The notes beneath the pieces are model-generated. The model was not told the DNA's origin, did no database searches, and saw only the letters and a list, made by a program, of their open reading frames with translations. A program made the translations under genes and the position numbers. From Uliginosibacterium aquaticum (GTDB lineage Bacteria > Pseudomonadota > Gammaproteobacteria > Burkholderiales > Rhodocyclaceae), in the NCBI RefSeq assembly GCF_012972705.2, contig NZ_JABCSC020000003.1:558001-622000 (forward strand): a stretch of 64,000 nucleotides of DNA, read 5' to 3'. This document shows, piece by piece, positions 8,250-16,872 of the stretch. Each line of letters starts with the position of its first letter. Positions within the stretch are counted from its first letter, which is position 1.

Positions 8250-8731
8250 GCGACGACAAAGTACTGATCCCACAAGAAGCCCCGAAGAAGACTCCGCGTC
8301 GCTTGGCGCGAGAAGTCGCGATGCAGGGCCTTTACGAGTGGCGCATGAGTGGCAACTCGCTGCCGGTGATCGAAGATCACCTGGAACAGGAAAATGAAGC
8401 CTGGACGCGCGCTGACCGGCCCTTGGCACTGGTGCTGCTGCGCGGCGCAGCCGAAAACGCCGATGCGCTCGAAGCCAGCGTGGCTGCTTTCGTGGATCGC
8501 CCCCTGGGCGAAATCTCGCCGATCGAGCGCGCCATCCTGCTGCTGGGCGCTTACGAGCTGACTCATCGCATCGAAACGCCGTATCGCGTGGTGATCAACG
8601 AGGCCATCGAGCTTGCAAAGTCTTTCGGCGGCACGGATGGTCACCGCTACATCAATGGCGTGCTCGACAAGTTCGCGCCGACTGTGCGCGCGGCAGAAGT
8701 TGAACACTCGGCCAAGCAGAGGAAAAAATAA
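8246..8731 (+). CDS. nusB: Transcription antitermination factor NusB
   Basis: 161-residue all-helical RNA-binding protein that, with NusE (S10), binds boxA in rRNA leaders and prevents Rho-dependent termination. Motifs seen are RRLAREVAMQGLYEW near the N-terminus and EISPIERAILLLGAYEL with VINEAIELAKSFGGTDGHRYINGVLDK in the C-terminal half (written here as separate conserved parts). It is translationally coupled to ribH. The stop at 8729-8731 is followed by a 62-bp gap containing the G-run repeat before thiL. Confidence 0.96.
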   Translation: MSDDKVLIPQEAPKKTPRRLAREVAMQGLYEWRMSGNSLPVIEDHLEQENEAWTRADRPLALVLLRGAAENADALEASVAAFVDRPLGEISPIERAILLLGAYELTHRIETPYRVVINEAIELAKSFGGTDGHRYINGVLDKFAPTVRAAEVEHSAKQRKK

Positions 8732-8761
8732 GGAGTAGTGAGTCGGGAGTCGGCAAGCCGG

Positions 8762-8793
8762 CCCCACTCCCCACTCCCCACTCCCCACTCCCC
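8762..8793. repeat. 7-bp tandem repeat (CCCCACT), G-quadruplex motif on minus strand, abutting thiL
   Basis: Four complete copies of CCCCACT plus a final CCCC end directly at the thiL ATG. On the minus strand this gives five GGGG runs separated by AGT loops, a textbook intramolecular G-quadruplex motif on the thiL template strand. The mRNA immediately before the start codon is consequently C-rich and has no Shine-Dalgarno; the nearest purine-rich stretch is around 8745-8749. Confidence 0.85.
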
Positions 8794-9756
8794 ATGGCAG
8801 GCGAATTCGAGCTGATCAAGCGCCACTTCCACTACCCCGTGAGTCACTCTGTGCTCGGGGTTGGGGATGACGCCGCGCTGATGCAGCCGCGCCCCGGTAT
8901 GCAACTGGCCGTGTCGACCGACATGCTGGTGGCCGGGCGCCATTTCTTTGCCGATGCCGATCCCTTTCTGTTGGGCTGGAAGACTGCGGCCGTGAATATA
9001 TCGGACATGGCCGCGATGGGCGCCGAGCCGCGCTGGATCACCCTGGCACTGGCCTTGCCAGAAGCTGACGAGGCTTGGGTCGGGGCGATGGCGCGGGGTT
9101 TTCGCGACTGCTGCGAAGCCTATTGCGTTGACTGGGTGGGGGGAGATACCACCCGTGGGCCGCTGAACCTCTGTGCCACCATTTTCGGCGAAGTTTCGCC
9201 GGATAAAGCCGTGCGCCGAACGGGGGCGGATCATGGTGACGATCTGTGGGTGTCCGGCTGGCCCGGCATGGCTGCGCTCGGGTTGGCTCATCTGCAGGAT
9301 CGCCTGGAGCTGGTGAGTGACTGGCGCGAGGCTTGTCTCGAACGCCTGCATCGGCCCTTGCCGCGGGTCGCGTTGGGTCTGGCCCTGCGCGGTGTGGCGA
9401 GCGCCATGCTGGACGTGTCGGATGGCCTGTGCGGGGACCTCAGTCATATTCTCGAGGCCTCCGAAGTGGGCGCCATCCTGGACGAAACCCTCCTGCCACT
9501 GGAGCCCTTGCTGGCCGCCTGTAAACGTACCGAGGCGGCTACAAAAGCACTGCTTTCCGGAGGCGATGATTACGAGCTCTTGTTTGCCGCCCCACGTGAG
9601 CAGCGCGGGCACGTGGAAGCCATTGGCCGCCACCTCGAACTACCCTTGCACCGCATCGGCCGCATTCTCGACAAACCCGGTCTGTGGCTGCAACGGGGTG
9701 ACGGCGTGGCCGAGGCCTTGCAGGCAGGCGGCTTTGATCACTTCCAGACAGACTGA
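8794..9756 (+). CDS. thiL: Thiamine-monophosphate kinase
   Basis: 320-residue AIR-synthase-fold kinase that phosphorylates thiamine monophosphate to thiamine pyrophosphate, the last step of thiamine cofactor synthesis. Start MAGEFELIKRHF matches the usual N-terminus, so the ATG at 8794 is right although no ribosome-binding site precedes it; a C-rich 7-bp repeat sits there instead. Further marks are GVGDDAAL (about 22-29), VNISDMAAMGAEPRW, WVGGDTTRG and the C-terminal SGGDDYELLF. It continues the ribE-nusB-thiL-pgpA order common in proteobacteria. Translation may depend on nusB ribosomes or on the repeat. Confidence 0.95.
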   Translation: MAGEFELIKRHFHYPVSHSVLGVGDDAALMQPRPGMQLAVSTDMLVAGRHFFADADPFLLGWKTAAVNISDMAAMGAEPRWITLALALPEADEAWVGAMARGFRDCCEAYCVDWVGGDTTRGPLNLCATIFGEVSPDKAVRRTGADHGDDLWVSGWPGMAALGLAHLQDRLELVSDWREACLERLHRPLPRVALGLALRGVASAMLDVSDGLCGDLSHILEASEVGAILDETLLPLEPLLAACKRTEAATKALLSGGDDYELLFAAPREQRGHVEAIGRHLELPLHRIGRILDKPGLWLQRGDGVAEALQAGGFDHFQTD

Positions 9757-9760
9757 CCGC

Positions 9761-9780
9761 CCGGAGGCCTGCCCCTCCGG
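9761..9780. other. Intercistronic hairpin between thiL and pgpA
   Basis: CCGGAGG (9761-9767) and CCTCCGG (9774-9780) form a perfect 7-bp stem with a 6-base loop, starting four bases after the thiL stop. There is no U-tract. It could partly attenuate transcription or protect the upstream mRNA end. Confidence 0.4.
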
Positions 9781-9803
9781 CGCTGATTGTCCTCAAGGCT
9801 GCC

Positions 9804-10298
9804 ATGCAACCGACCTTCAAGCTCCTGCTCTCCCATCCCGCCCACTTCATTTCGCTCGGCTTCGGCTCCGGCCTCGCACCGAAAGCGCCGGGTACCTTCG
9901 GCAGCTTTGCAGCTTGGGGCGTCTACGCCTTGCTGAGCTGGCGGGTGCCGGCCGCATTGCGCTTCGAGGGCATGGCCGTGATGCTGATCGTTGTCAGCTT
10001 CCTGCTCGGAGCCTGGTGCATTGAGCGTACCGGCGCGGCGCTGGGCGAGGTGGATCATGGCGCCATCGTGTGGGATGAGTTCGTTGCGGTGTGGCTGGTG
10101 CTGGTCTTGATCCCAACCGGTTTTGGCTGGCAGCTGGCCGGGGTGCTGGTGTTCCGTTTCTTTGACATCCTCAAGCCTTGGCCGATTCGCCAGGCCGATC
10201 GCCGCTTCAAGAACGGCCTCGGCGTGATGTTCGATGATGTGCTGGCTGCGCTCTACACGCTGGCCTGCCTGTGGCTGGCGCTGACGCTGCTGGCATGA
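9804..10298 (+). CDS. pgpA: Phosphatidylglycerophosphatase A
   Basis: 164-residue integral membrane phosphatase removing the phosphate from phosphatidylglycerol phosphate to give phosphatidylglycerol. Conserved parts are GFGSGLAPKAPGTFGS near residues 19-34, VWDEFVAVWL in the middle and RFFDILKPWPIRQ towards the end, with about four hydrophobic helices. The start ATG lies 23 bp beyond the thiL hairpin. Its TGA overlaps the ATG of the HD-domain gene. Placement directly after thiL is conserved across many proteobacteria. Confidence 0.94.
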   Translation: MQPTFKLLLSHPAHFISLGFGSGLAPKAPGTFGSFAAWGVYALLSWRVPAALRFEGMAVMLIVVSFLLGAWCIERTGAALGEVDHGAIVWDEFVAVWLVLVLIPTGFGWQLAGVLVFRFFDILKPWPIRQADRRFKNGLGVMFDDVLAALYTLACLWLALTLLA

Positions 10299-10870
10299 GC
10301 ACCGATGCCCTGCTGGACTTCGTGCTGACGCTCGATCGTCTCAAGGCCGTGGAGCGCCGCACCAGCCCGGCAGGCCTTGAGCGCCGCGAGAACAGCGCCG
10401 AGCACAGTTGGCATGGCGCTTTGTGTGCGCTGCTGCTGGAGCGGGAGTGCGCTTTTCCGGTGGATGCGAAGCATGCCGCGCTGCTGTTCCTGATGCACGA
10501 TGTGCCCGAGATCGAATGCGGTGATACCTTCGCGTATGCCGCCGCGCGTGCCGATGCGGCGGCGGCCGAGGCGCTGGGGCTGGAGAGTCTGCTTGCAACA
10601 TTGCCGGCGCAGACTGGCGAGTGCTTGCGTGCCCTGTGGCAGGAATTCACCGCCGGCGAAACGCCGGAGGCGCGGTATGCGAATGCGCTGGATCGGGTGA
10701 TGCCGCTCTTGCATAACATCAGTCATGGCGGCAAGGTATGGCACGAGCATGGCGTGACGCTGGCGCAGGTGCTGGCACGCAACGCTTTTGTGGCAGAGGT
10801 CTTGCCCGCCGTCTGGCAGCGGCTGCTGCCCCGGATAGAACGCCTTTTCAGTGGAGTCGCAGATGAGTGA
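10295..10870 (+). CDS. HD-domain hydrolase (YfbR-like 5'-deoxynucleotidase family)
   Basis: 191 residues from the ATG at 10295, which overlaps the pgpA stop as ATGA. The sequence shows a metal-dependent HD phosphohydrolase: ENSAEHSWHGALCALLL supplies the first His, FLMHDVPEIECGD the HD pair, and NALDRVMPLL a later Asp. The pattern with ERRENSAEHSWH resembles the YfbR-like HD_3 group, which dephosphorylates deoxynucleoside monophosphates. Exact substrate cannot be told from sequence. The gene sits between pgpA and pncC with overlaps on both sides, so it belongs to this operon. Confidence 0.8.
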   Translation: MSTDALLDFVLTLDRLKAVERRTSPAGLERRENSAEHSWHGALCALLLERECAFPVDAKHAALLFLMHDVPEIECGDTFAYAAARADAAAAEALGLESLLATLPAQTGECLRALWQEFTAGETPEARYANALDRVMPLLHNISHGGKVWHEHGVTLAQVLARNAFVAEVLPAVWQRLLPRIERLFSGVADE

Positions 10871-11354
10871 AGAGATCCGCACGCTGGCCGAACAGATCGG
10901 CGCAGCGCTGCAGGCCCAACGCTGGCAACTGGCGACAGCCGAGTCCTGCACCGGCGGTCTGGTCAGTGCCGCGGTGACTGAAATTGCCGGCTCAAGCGGC
11001 TGGTTCGACCGTGGGTTCGTGACCTACTCGAACGAGGCCAAGGTCGAGATGCTGGGCGTGTCGCCCCTGACCCTGCATGCGCACGGCGCAGTGAGCGAGG
11101 CGACCGTGCGCGAGATGCTGGCCGGCGCGCTGGCGAAGTCCGTGGCGCATGTGGTGCTGGCTATTTCAGGCATCGCCGGCCCGGCGGGCGGCACGGCCGA
11201 GAAGCCGGTCGGCACTGTGTGCTTCGGCTGGCAGCGACGGGGCTATCCGGCCCAATGCCTTACGCTGCTGCTGCCCGGTGATCGGGCCGCAGTGCGCGAT
11301 GCGGCTGTCAAACAGGCCTTGCGTGGCTTGCTGGACTTGAGCCGCTCAGCTTGA
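10863..11354 (+). CDS. pncC: Nicotinamide-nucleotide amidase (CinA C-terminal domain protein)
   Basis: 163-residue stand-alone CinA C-terminal domain. PncC converts nicotinamide mononucleotide to nicotinic acid mononucleotide in the pyridine nucleotide salvage cycle. Motifs are LATAESCTGGLVSAAVTE (about 23-40), FVTYSNEAKVEMLGV, AVSEATV and AISGIAGPAGGTAEKPVGTV. I prefer the ATG at 10863 because GGAG lies at 10853-10856; a GTG at 10851 is an alternative. It overlaps the HD gene by 8 bp and its last 9 bp overlap the convergent NYN gene. Confidence 0.93.
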   Translation: MSEEIRTLAEQIGAALQAQRWQLATAESCTGGLVSAAVTEIAGSSGWFDRGFVTYSNEAKVEMLGVSPLTLHAHGAVSEATVREMLAGALAKSVAHVVLAISGIAGPAGGTAEKPVGTVCFGWQRRGYPAQCLTLLLPGDRAAVRDAAVKQALRGLLDLSRSA

Positions 11355-12092
11355 AGCCGCCGGCTTGGCGCGACGCTTGTCGCGCACACAAACGCCTTTG
11401 CCCTCGCGCTGCTCGAGCTCGAAGAGGTCGACGGCCTTGAACAGGTCCACCAGCTTCTTGTAGCCGTAGTTGCGGGCATCGAAGGAGGCCTGGTTGGCGA
11501 TGTGGCCGCCGACCCTGCCGAGCTGGGACCAGCCATCATCGCCTTCGGCGGCCTGCACGGCGTTGCGCAGCAGGGTCACCAGCTTGGCGTCGCCCTTGAG
11601 CTCGTTGGCATTCCATTTCCTGACGCTGACAATGTTGCCGCTGGCCGCTTCCGGCTGCTCTTCCTCGCGGTCGAGGTAGAGAAACTTGGAGCAGGCATTC
11701 ACGAAGGGCAGCGGGGTCTTGCGTTCGCCGAAGCCGACCACGGTCTTGCCGTCGGCCTGCAGGCGGGTTGCCAGCGGGGTGAAGTCCGAGTCTGACGAAA
11801 CCAGCGCGAAGACGTCCACGTGGCGTGCGTAGAGCGCGTCCATGGCGTCGATCACCAGTGCGATGTCGGTTGCGTTCTTGCCTTTGGTGAGATCGAACTG
11901 TTGGATCGGCTGGATGGCGTATTCGTGTAGCAGCTTTTCCCAGGAGTTCAGCCGCTCGCCCTTCCAGTTGCCGTAGGCGCGGCGGATGCTGACGGTGCCG
12001 AAGCCGGCGAGCTCGTTGAGGATGACGTCCACATGGCTGGCCGGCGCATTGTCGGCATCAATGAACAGGGCTACGAAGCGATCGGCGTGCAT
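11346..12092 (-). CDS. NYN-domain protein with C-terminal LOTUS/OST-HTH-like region
   Basis: 248 residues. The N-terminal half is a PIN-like NYN domain: FVALFIDADNAP (residues 7-18) carries the first acidic pair, GKNATDIALVIDAMD the second and FALVSSDSDFTPLATRL the third, all expected of a metal-dependent RNase fold. The C-terminal half (about 165-235), with AVQAAEGDDGWSQLG and YGYKKLVDLFKAVDLFEL, resembles the OST-HTH/LOTUS RNA-binding module. Such proteins are widespread in bacteria with largely unknown targets. It overlaps the 3' end of pncC tail to tail and lies 88 bp downstream of the RND gene on the same strand. Confidence 0.85.
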   Translation of the reverse strand: MHADRFVALFIDADNAPASHVDVILNELAGFGTVSIRRAYGNWKGERLNSWEKLLHEYAIQPIQQFDLTKGKNATDIALVIDAMDALYARHVDVFALVSSDSDFTPLATRLQADGKTVVGFGERKTPLPFVNACSKFLYLDREEEQPEAASGNIVSVRKWNANELKGDAKLVTLLRNAVQAAEGDDGWSQLGRVGGHIANQASFDARNYGYKKLVDLFKAVDLFELEQREGKGVCVRDKRRAKPAASS

Positions 12093-12180
12093 GGGAGCCT
12101 CGCGAGGAGATGGGCGGGAGCGTCCATCTTACGCGGCATGGGGCGGGGGCTGGCAAACTGCCTGGCGCCCGCCCGTATTG

Positions 12181-15100
12181 TCAGTGCGCCTTCTTTTCAA
12201 CCAGCCCCAGCTTGTGCTGCAGCCAGTCGAAGGAGAGGTAGAGCGCTGGCGTGATGTAGAGCGTGATCAGCTGCGAGAAGATCAGGCCGCCAACGATCGC
12301 TACACCCATCGGCTGGCGCAGTTCGGCGCCGGCGCCGAGGCCCAGGGCGATCGGCAGCGCGCCCATGATGGCTGCCAGGGTGGTCATCATGATCGGGCGG
12401 AAACGCAGGCGGCTGGCCGCACGGATGGCGTCGTGCGGCGACAGGTGCTCCTTACGCTGCGCCTCCAGCGCAAAGTCGATCATCATGATGGCGTTCTTTT
12501 TCACGATGCCGATCAGCAGCAGGATGCCTACCATGGCGATGAAGGAGAGCTCCAGCCCGGCGAGCTGCAGCGAGAGCAGTGCGCCAACGGCCGCCGAGGG
12601 AATGCCGGCAAGGATGGTGATTGGGTGGATCCAGCTTTCATACAGCACGCCCAGCACTACGTAGATCACGGCGATGGCGATCAGGATCAGCCATAGCTGG
12701 CTGCCCTGGGATTCCTGATAGACCGCAGCATCACCTGCGAAGGCGCCGAAGACGTTGGCCGGCATGGCCAAGTCTTCCTTGATCTTCTTCACTTCGTCGA
12801 TCGCCTGCGAGAGCGTGACACCCGGGGCGAGGTTGAAGGACAGAGTGACTGCGCCGATCTGCCCCTGGTGGTTCACCGAGTTGTTGACGGCTGCTCGCTC
12901 GATGCGCGCAAAGGCGGTGACCGGCACCAGCTGGCCGCCCTTGGCGCGCACGCGCAGGAAGTCCAGCCCGCTCTCGTCATCGCGGTACTCGTCGGCCCAC
13001 TGCAGCAGCACCGGGAAGTTGTCCTGCGGCGCGTAGATCGAGGTCACCTGGCGTTCGCCGAAGGAGGCGTTGAGCACATTGCGCAGGCTCTGCATGTCCA
13101 CCCCGAGGGCGAGGGCCTGATCGCGGTCGATCACCAGTTTGGCCTGCACGGCACGCCGCTCGGAGTTGGTAGCGATATCTTTCAGCAGAGGCGATTCGCG
13201 CAGTCGGCGCTGCATGCGTTCGGCCTGATTGGCGGCCAGGTCGTAGTCCACCGATTGCAGGGTGTACTGGAAGCGCGAGGCCGAGCTCACGCCACCGATG
13301 CGAAGGTTCTGGATCGCGGAGAAGGAGATCTGTCCGCCGGGAATGCCCGCCGCATCCTTGCGCAGGCTTTCCAGTACTTCCTTCATAGGCGGACGCTCAC
13401 CCTTGGGTTTAAGGGTGATGAAGATGAAACCACGGGTGCCGCTGCCGTTCATGTTCGACACCACATCCAGCACGTAGGGATTGCGTCGGATGCGCTCGTC
13501 GTATTGCAGTGTCATGTCGCGCACGGCTTGCCAAGACATGTCCTGGGCCGGGGTGACGGGGGCGCGCACCTGGCTGATGTCTTCGTCCGGGAAGAAGCCC
13601 TTGGGCATGATCAGATACAGCCACACGGTGCCGACGCAGGTGGCCAGCGCCAGCAGCAGCATCAGCCAGCGGCGCTTGAGCGTCCACGCGAGGCTGTGAC
13701 CGTAGGCGTTGAGCACCGCCTCGAAGCCGCGCTCGAAGGCCCGGCTCCAGGCGGGGGCGTGCGCTGCTTCTTCCGGGTGGTGATGGATGAAGCGCGCCGC
13801 CAGCATCGGAATCACGGTCAGGGCTGCAACCGCTGAGACGGCGATGGAGAGCGTCACGACCACTGCGAACTCGTGGAACATCAGACCCACGGTGCCCGGC
13901 ATGAAGAAGATCGGAATGAACACGGCGACCAGCGAGATCGAGATCGAGATCACCGTGAAGCTCACTTCGCGCACGCCGCGCACGGCGGCCGGGAAGGGTT
14001 TCACCCCATTTTCGATGTGGCGCACGATGTTTTCCAGCACCACGATGGCGTCATCGACGACCAGACCGATGGCGATAGTGAGGCCCATCAGTGAGATGTT
14101 GTTGAGGCTGAAGCCGGCCCACAGCATCAGGCCGAAGGTGCCCAGCAGCGAGGCGGGCAGGGAAACAGAAGGGATCAGGGTGGCCGAGATGCGGCGCAGG
14201 AACATCAGGATCACCAGCATCACCAGCCCGATCGTGAGCAGCATGGTGAGGCTCACGTCGTGAATGGATTCGCGGATCGAGGTCGAACGATCATTGAGGA
14301 TGCTGATATCCACTGAGGCTGGCAGTTGGGCTTGCAGCTTGGGAATAGCAGCGCGTACCGCATCCACCACGGCCACGGTGTTGGCGCTCGGCTGACGCAG
14401 AACCTGCAGGTTGATGCCGCGCTTGCCATTGACCCAGCTGGCGCTCTTGATGTTCTCCACGCTGTCGATCACTTCAGCCACATCGGCGAGGCGCACCGGC
14501 TGGCCGTTCTTCACGGCAACGATCATGCGGCCGAAATCGGCTGCGTTCATGAGCTGGTCGTTGGCGGTGATCACCAGCGTCTGGCGCGCGCCTTCGAGTG
14601 AGCCCATCGGCGTGTTGGAGTTGGCGGCAGCCAGAGCGGTGGACAATTCGCCGATCGAGAGATCGCGCGCGGCGAGCTTGGCCGGATCGACCGTCACGCG
14701 GACGGCATAGCGTTTCTGGCCGTTGATGCTGACCTGGGCCACCCCGTCCAGCGTGGCGAGGGTCGGCGAGATCAGGTTGTCGGCGTAATCATTGAGCTGG
14801 TCCAGCGACAGCGAAGGCGAGTCCAGGGTAATGAAGAGGATGGGATCGTCCGCCGGATTGACCTTGCGGTAGCTTGGCGGCGTGGTCATGTCCTTGGGCA
14901 GCAGGCGGTTGGCGCGCATGATCGCCGCCTGCACATCCACCGAGGCGGCATCGATATCGCGCGAAGGGATGAATTCCAGCGTCAGGTTGGTGCTCCCCAG
15001 GGTGCTGGAGGAGGTCATCATCTTGAGGCCGGAGATCGTCGAAAACTGGCGCTCCAGCACGGTGGCCACCGAGTTGGCCATGGTTTCCGGATTGGCTCCG

Positions 15101-15255
15101 GGCAGGCTGGCGCTGACCTGGATGATCGGCTGGTTGAAGGAAGGCAGGGCTGCGATCGGCAGCTTGAACCAGGCGGCGATACCGCCAATCATCACGGCCA
15201 GCCACAGCAGGGTAGTGGCGACCGGGCGATGGATGCTCTGCTCGGTGAACTTCAT
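12181..15255 (-). CDS. RND multidrug efflux permease (MdtB/MdtC-type)
   Basis: 1024-residue inner-membrane proton antiporter. It opens with a transmembrane helix after [18 protein letters not shown] and has the typical two periplasmic loops and twelve helices. TM4 has the essential proton-relay pair Asp401-Asp402 in GLVVDDAIVVLENI. The length and the segments SSSTLGSTNLTLEF and PPSYRKVNPADDPI place it nearer to MdtB/MdtC than to AcrB. It overlaps the upstream membrane-fusion gene by 4 bp (ATGA). Only one RND subunit is present here, whereas E. coli has the MdtB/MdtC pair, and no outer-membrane factor is adjacent; the one at 48-49.4 kb could be shared. Confidence 0.92.
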   Translation of the reverse strand: MKFTEQSIHRPVATTLLWLAVMIGGIAAWFKLPIAALPSFNQPIIQVSASLPGANPETMANSVATVLERQFSTISGLKMMTSSSTLGSTNLTLEFIPSRDIDAASVDVQAAIMRANRLLPKDMTTPPSYRKVNPADDPILFITLDSPSLSLDQLNDYADNLISPTLATLDGVAQVSINGQKRYAVRVTVDPAKLAARDLSIGELSTALAAANSNTPMGSLEGARQTLVITANDQLMNAADFGRMIVAVKNGQPVRLADVAEVIDSVENIKSASWVNGKRGINLQVLRQPSANTVAVVDAVRAAIPKLQAQLPASVDISILNDRSTSIRESIHDVSLTMLLTIGLVMLVILMFLRRISATLIPSVSLPASLLGTFGLMLWAGFSLNNISLMGLTIAIGLVVDDAIVVLENIVRHIENGVKPFPAAVRGVREVSFTVISISISLVAVFIPIFFMPGTVGLMFHEFAVVVTLSIAVSAVAALTVIPMLAARFIHHHPEEAAHAPAWSRAFERGFEAVLNAYGHSLAWTLKRRWLMLLLALATCVGTVWLYLIMPKGFFPDEDISQVRAPVTPAQDMSWQAVRDMTLQYDERIRRNPYVLDVVSNMNGSGTRGFIFITLKPKGERPPMKEVLESLRKDAAGIPGGQISFSAIQNLRIGGVSSASRFQYTLQSVDYDLAANQAERMQRRLRESPLLKDIATNSERRAVQAKLVIDRDQALALGVDMQSLRNVLNASFGERQVTSIYAPQDNFPVLLQWADEYRDDESGLDFLRVRAKGGQLVPVTAFARIERAAVNNSVNHQGQIGAVTLSFNLAPGVTLSQAIDEVKKIKEDLAMPANVFGAFAGDAAVYQESQGSQLWLILIAIAVIYVVLGVLYESWIHPITILAGIPSAAVGALLSLQLAGLELSFIAMVGILLLIGIVKKNAIMMIDFALEAQRKEHLSPHDAIRAASRLRFRPIMMTTLAAIMGALPIALGLGAGAELRQPMGVAIVGGLIFSQLITLYITPALYLSFDWLQHKLGLVEKKAH

Positions 15256-16604
15256 TGCGCAGCCGCCTTGGCTGCCTGACGCTCACGCCGGCGGGCAAGG
15301 ATCTCGCGCTTCTGCTCATCGCTGGCGGCAGCCCAGCGGTCCGGGTCGCGTGGCGTGAAACCGGGTGGTATTTCAACGCCTCCGGCTGTATTAGCAGCGG
15401 TGGCTGCAGGCTGGGCGGGGGCCTTGTCATCGGTAGCTTTCTCGGCGCGCTTGCCTTTGCCTTCCTTGTCCCCCTTGGTTTCCGTGATTTTCACGCCGGG
15501 GCGCAGGTTCTGGGTGCCTTCCAGGACAACCTTCACGCCTGCCGGGATGCCTGACACGACGGCGCGCTGATCCGCGATGCGCAGCAGCTCGACGTTTTTC
15601 GGCTGCACGGTCTGATCGTCCTGCACCACGTACACGAAGCGCCCGCTGGGACCGTTCACCACTGCTTGCGCGGGTAGTACAACGGCATTATCGAGCTTGC
15701 CGGCTTCGAGTTTTACCGACAGGTACTGGCCCGGCCACACCAGTCGATTCTTGTTCTCCAGGCGCCCCTTGATCAGCAAGGTGCCGGAAGCGCGATCTAC
15801 CGAACTGTCAACGAAGCTTACTTCGCCTTTCAGCACAGCCTGCGCATTGGTGCGCGCGCTGAGCTTGACCGGGCCCTTACGCAGCGCGACGAGCAAGGGG
15901 CCCATGTCACGTTCGCTGATCGAGAAGCTCACCCCGATCGGATCCATGCGGGTCAGGCGCACCAGTGCAGTGGCGGTGGAGTTGGAGGTCACGAGGCTGC
16001 CAGGGCGTACATTGATCACGCCGGCTCGACCATCGAAAGGAGCTACGATGCGGGTATAGGTGCGGCCGACCCGAGCTTGCTCCAGGCTGGCGCGTGCCTG
16101 ACCCAGATTGGCAATGGCGGTGTCGGTCTTGTTGCGCGCCGTGTCCAGGGCCGAAGGTGAGATGAACTGTTTTTCAGACATCTCCTGAGCGCGTTTCAGG
16201 TCACGCTCGGCAATTGCCGCCTGTGCTTCGGCACTGGCCACGCCGGCCTCGGCCTTGCCGACGTTGGCGTCGTCGTCGCGTGAGTCCATCGAGAACATCA
16301 GCTGGCCGCGGCGTACCTCCTGGCCTTCTGTGAAATGAATGGCAGTGATCATGCCGTTTTTCTGCGGACGCAGATCCACTTCGTCCAGCGGTACGACGCT
16401 GCCTTGCGTCTCGATCACGATCGGCACGTCCTCCACCCGACTGATGGTGGTTGATACGCTTTGCGGCCTGCCCTGAGCAGATGCGGTGGGCGCAGATACC
16501 CCGCTGACGGGAGCCGAGCTTTCTGCCGCTGGCGCAGCCTCCTTGTTCTGACAGGCACTGAGCAGGCAACACGCGGTGAGCAGGGCAAGCGACTTACGAA
16601 GCAT
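15252..16604 (-). CDS. RND efflux membrane-fusion lipoprotein (MdtA-like)
   Basis: 450-residue periplasmic adaptor. The signal peptide ends LLSAC with lipidated Cys18. Domain order is: lipoyl half ([21 protein letters not shown], in part), alpha-helical hairpin rich in Ala/Gln, second lipoyl half ([17 protein letters not shown]), beta-barrel and membrane-proximal domain ([18 protein letters not shown]). A Lys/Ala-rich tail of about 85 residues follows position 365; it is longer than usual and ends [12 protein letters not shown]. It is translated just before the RND gene, so the two form one pump. The promoter probably lies in 16605-16872, divergent from recA. Confidence 0.9.
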   Translation of the reverse strand: MLRKSLALLTACCLLSACQNKEAAPAAESSAPVSGVSAPTASAQGRPQSVSTTISRVEDVPIVIETQGSVVPLDEVDLRPQKNGMITAIHFTEGQEVRRGQLMFSMDSRDDDANVGKAEAGVASAEAQAAIAERDLKRAQEMSEKQFISPSALDTARNKTDTAIANLGQARASLEQARVGRTYTRIVAPFDGRAGVINVRPGSLVTSNSTATALVRLTRMDPIGVSFSISERDMGPLLVALRKGPVKLSARTNAQAVLKGEVSFVDSSVDRASGTLLIKGRLENKNRLVWPGQYLSVKLEAGKLDNAVVLPAQAVVNGPSGRFVYVVQDDQTVQPKNVELLRIADQRAVVSGIPAGVKVVLEGTQNLRPGVKITETKGDKEGKGKRAEKATDDKAPAQPAATAANTAGGVEIPPGFTPRDPDRWAAASDEQKREILARRRERQAAKAAAQ

Positions 16605-16725
16605 GGTGGGGTTCCGGGGCAGGGGGCGGTGTATTCATGAGCTGCGGACGCGAATCATCACCCAAGCGTGGAGGGGCGCCAAGCGCCTTAACTTGTTCTC
16701 ACAAAGCAAGTTTTCTAGCTGTGAC

Positions 16726-16760
16726 TTGTGCCGCAGAAATGATGGTGTATATTTGTACAG
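16726..16760 (+). promoter_or_regulatory. Candidate recA promoter with LexA-like box
   Basis: GTG-N10-CAG at 16745-16760 (GTGTATATTTGTACAG) differs from the E. coli LexA core at three positions. A possible -35 TTGTGC (16726-16731) and -10 TATATT (16748-16753), 16 bp apart, put the box over the -10 element, as expected for repression. It lies about 112 bp before the recA ATG. A second -10-like CATAAT at 16840-16845 has no good -35. Binding is inferred, not shown. Confidence 0.55.
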
Positions 16761-16872
16761 TAGTTGGTGCAGTCGGCTCCCGGGCGGAGTCGAGTTGGCA
16801 TGCGGGGCGGACTTCGGTTTCGTACAGCAAGCTCTGTGCCATAATCCTTCAGACCACTCAGTGAGGACTTTC

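Noticed and set aside
6627-8429. 600-codon open frame antisense to ribB, ribH and nusB.
   Set aside because: It is the reflected frame of highly biased coding DNA; the plus-strand genes are all recognised enzymes and the antisense product shows no motif.
8762-8793. CRISPR-like array.
   Set aside because: The repeats are 7 bp and directly adjoining with no spacers; it is a simple tandem repeat.
16576-16872. Extended N-terminus of recA (about 99 extra residues in frame).
   Set aside because: The extension has no RecA homology, crosses the LexA-like box and promoter, and the ATG at 16873 has a good ribosome-binding site and the standard RecA start.
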